From NCBI GenBank assembly GCA_039820405.1, contig JBCBQC010000040.1:1-54027 (forward strand): a DNA stretch of 54,027 nt, read 5' to 3'. Both the position numbers and the translations under genes were made by a program. The notes below the pieces were generated by a model. It made no database searches. It worked only from the letters and a program-made list of their open reading frames with translations, and was not told where the DNA came from. This document shows, one piece after another, positions 52,701 to 54,027 of the stretch. How positions within the stretch are numbered: position 1 is the stretch's first letter; the number at the start of each line of letters is the position of its first letter. This DNA is from CALLVY01 sp937899855. Its GTDB lineage: Bacteria; Bacteroidota; Bacteroidia; Chitinophagales; Saprospiraceae.

Positions 52701-53168
52701 ATGACAATGAATCGACTGATCGCTTTTGTGCTCCTCTTGCTGGCCGCCCTGCCGGTTGCGGAGGCTCAGAAAAAGGATAAAGATAAAATAAAGCTGGACC
52801 TGAGTGGCAGCTGGCAAGGTGTAGTGACTCAGGAAGAAGGCTACAGCACCGAGTACGCGCTGGAACTTTATTTGCGCCAGGATGGTAATAAAATCACCGG
52901 TCGATCTTACGTGTCGGTCGATAGCATCTACGCGGAGATGGAAATTGAAGGCGTTGCCCTGGCGGATAAGATTCTGATGATCAAGGACATCCGTATTATC
53001 GACGACGAGATCATCGAAAAATTGGAATGGTGCATCAAAAGCTACCAGTTGATGTTGCGCCGCGAACAGGATGTCTGGCACCTCGAAGGGCGTTGGCAGG
53101 GCAAAACCTCCACCAACGATTGTACCCCCGGTCAGGTTTACCTCAGAAAATCTGTCCCGCGGGCGTAG
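52701..53168 (+). CDS. Small secreted protein, probably a beta-barrel
   Basis: 155 residues from ATG 52701 (MTMNRLIAFVLLLLAALPVAEAQ); ATG 52707 is also possible. The signal peptide ends at about residue 22. The mature part, KLDLSGSWQGVVTQEEGYSTEYALELYLRQDGNKITGRSYVSVD, has the strand-turn-strand pattern and SGSWQG opening of lipocalin-like or META-like secreted proteins. Two Cys residues (WCIKSYQ and NDCTPG) could form a disulphide. The end reads WHLEGRWQGKTS..CTPGQVYLRK. Such GxWxG proteins are common in Bacteroidota and mostly uncharacterised. It has a possible promoter at the end of rsmD and is otherwise the last gene before argS. The periplasm or outer membrane is the likely site. Confidence 0.8.
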   Translation: MTMNRLIAFVLLLLAALPVAEAQKKDKDKIKLDLSGSWQGVVTQEEGYSTEYALELYLRQDGNKITGRSYVSVDSIYAEMEIEGVALADKILMIKDIRIIDDEIIEKLEWCIKSYQLMLRREQDVWHLEGRWQGKTSTNDCTPGQVYLRKSVPRA

Positions 53169-53227
53169 TAGGGCCTTGACGACCGCCGAAAGTCGCCATT
53201 TTTTTTCCTTTTCCCCCCGCCGCTTGA

Positions 53228-53235
53228 TAAATTTG
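53228..53235 (+). promoter_or_regulatory. Bacteroidota -7 promoter box (TAAATTTG) of argS
   Basis: A perfect TAnnTTTG, 45 bp before ATG 53281, in the 112-bp gap after the small secreted protein gene. No clear -33 TTTG is seen, but T-rich DNA lies upstream. Confidence 0.5.
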
Positions 53236-53280
53236 CGACTTCAAAAAAATGGCAGTCGGACTGCCCAAACGTAAATACCA

Positions 53281-54027
53281 ATGAACCTACTGGAGACCCT
53301 CCAAAATGCCGTCGTCAAGGCGGTCGACCAATGCTACGGACACCAGATCGAACCGGACCAGGTTACCCTCAACGTAACGCGCAAGGATTTTACCGGCGAC
53401 TACACCGTCGTGGTTTTTCCCTTTACCAAGGCCGCTCGTAAAAAGCCCGTCGAAATCGGAGAGGAATTGGGGGCCTATCTGGTCGAACACGTCGCGGAAG
53501 TCCACGCTTATAACGTCATCAATGGTTTTCTCAACCTGGTCGTCGCGGATGCCTACTGGTTGGCCTTCTTCCGGGAGGCGCTGGCTACCGAAGATTACGG
53601 CCGGGGAGCTCCCAAAAACAGTACGGTGCTGGTGGAATACTCCTCCCCCAATACCAACAAACCACTGCACTTGGGCCACATTCGAAACATTCTCCTAGGC
53701 TGGTCCTGTAGTCAGATCCTTACGGCGGCGGGTTACGCCGTCAATAAGGTACAAATCATCAACGACCGGGGCATCCACATCTGTAAAAGCATGCTGGCCT
53801 GGCAAAAATTTGGCAACGGAGAGACCCCCCAAAGCACCGCGATGAAAAGCGATCACTTCGTAGGCAAATACTACGTGCGCTACGCACAGGAGGAAAAGGC
53901 CCAAAAGGCAGCGCTGGTGGCTGCGGGACAGCAAGAGGCAGAACCCGCCATTTTGGGTGAGGCGCGACAGCTGCTGCTGCGTTGGGAGGCAAACGACCCC
54001 GAGGTGCGGGCCCTGTGGGAAAAGATG
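53281..54027 (+). CDS. argS: Arginyl-tRNA synthetase, 3'-truncated by the window edge
   Basis: 249 codons are visible from ATG 53281 and the frame is open to the right edge, so about 40% of the roughly 590-residue enzyme is present. The N-terminal ADD1 domain (LLETLQNAVVKAVDQCYG to about 110) that recognises the D-loop is followed by the catalytic core: VLVEYSSPNTNKPLHLGHIRN with the class I HLGH (HIGH-type) signature at about 134-137, then the Rossmann AAGYAVNKVQIINDRGIH. The NDRGIH and MLAWQKFG motifs are characteristic of ArgRS. It charges tRNA-Arg in the cytoplasm and is essential. A good -7 box precedes it. The KMSKS loop and anticodon-binding domain lie outside the window. Confidence 0.97.
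   Translation, partial: MNLLETLQNAVVKAVDQCYGHQIEPDQVTLNVTRKDFTGDYTVVVFPFTKAARKKPVEIGEELGAYLVEHVAEVHAYNVINGFLNLVVADAYWLAFFREALATEDYGRGAPKNSTVLVEYSSPNTNKPLHLGHIRNILLGWSCSQILTAAGYAVNKVQIINDRGIHICKSMLAWQKFGNGETPQSTAMKSDHFVGKYYVRYAQEEKAQKAALVAAGQQEAEPAILGEARQLLLRWEANDPEVRALWEKM

Overview
The window looks like a chromosomal segment of a member of the Bacteroidota, most likely Saprospiria (Lewinella/Aureispira-type marine bacteria). The evidence is a bactofilin, a DUF3822-rsmD gene pair, a giant alpha-2-macroglobulin, Bacteroidota-style RHS proteins and several intergenic TAnnTTTG boxes, which match the Bacteroidota -7 promoter element. Coding DNA is fairly GC-rich, with clear AT-rich exceptions at the left edge and at the 3' end of the RHS gene. 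The taxon is inferred. No tRNA, rRNA, CRISPR array or intact transposon was seen.

Region 1 (1021-20192) is a co-directional run of seven tightly spaced genes ending in a strong hairpin. It encodes, in order: a tail-fibre-like protein with a C-terminal S74 self-chaperone, a secreted beta-rich protein, an OmpH/Skp-like periplasmic chaperone, a small lipoprotein, a 2192-residue secreted RHS-like protein without an RHS core, a LolA-like periplasmic protein, and a 2649-residue RHS-repeat protein. After its RHS core the last protein carries an AT-rich variable domain. This domain resembles the phospholipase A2 of parvovirus VP1 (HDxAY followed 24 residues later by the AD of ADEAF). I read the run as a polymorphic-toxin locus that brings its own periplasmic escort proteins. 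No clear immunity gene follows it.

Region 2 (20206-22822) holds an MmcQ/YjbR-like gene, a Uma2-type nuclease gene on the minus strand and a DAO-family FAD oxidoreductase gene.

Region 3 (22942-39453) is a polyunsaturated fatty acid (PUFA) synthase cluster. PfaA has the order KS-AT-5xACP-KR-DH. The next protein has the order KS-CLF-AT-DH-DH, so the acyltransferase that is a separate PfaB in gamma-proteobacteria is built into the PfaC-type protein. PfaD, the enoyl reductase, follows after a 371-bp gap. No phosphopantetheinyl transferase gene is in the window.

Region 4 (39536-54027) holds housekeeping and envelope genes: an ECF sigma factor, an AI-2E-family transporter, a giant alpha-2-macroglobulin with a CTEQ thioester motif, a DUF697/SHOCT protein, tsaD, a bactofilin, a membrane-anchored protein, DUF3822, rsmD with an altered catalytic motif (GPPY for DPPY), a small secreted protein and the 5' part of argS.

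A previously unnamed dispersed repeat of about 200 bp occurs three times, in the gaps at 20.7, 37.4 and 49.6 kb. Each copy has an 11-nt box, a spacer of exactly 10 nt and a 13-nt box, and ends about 150 bp later in a GGGTGGG/CCCACCC palindrome. One copy separates pfaD from the rest of the PUFA cluster.
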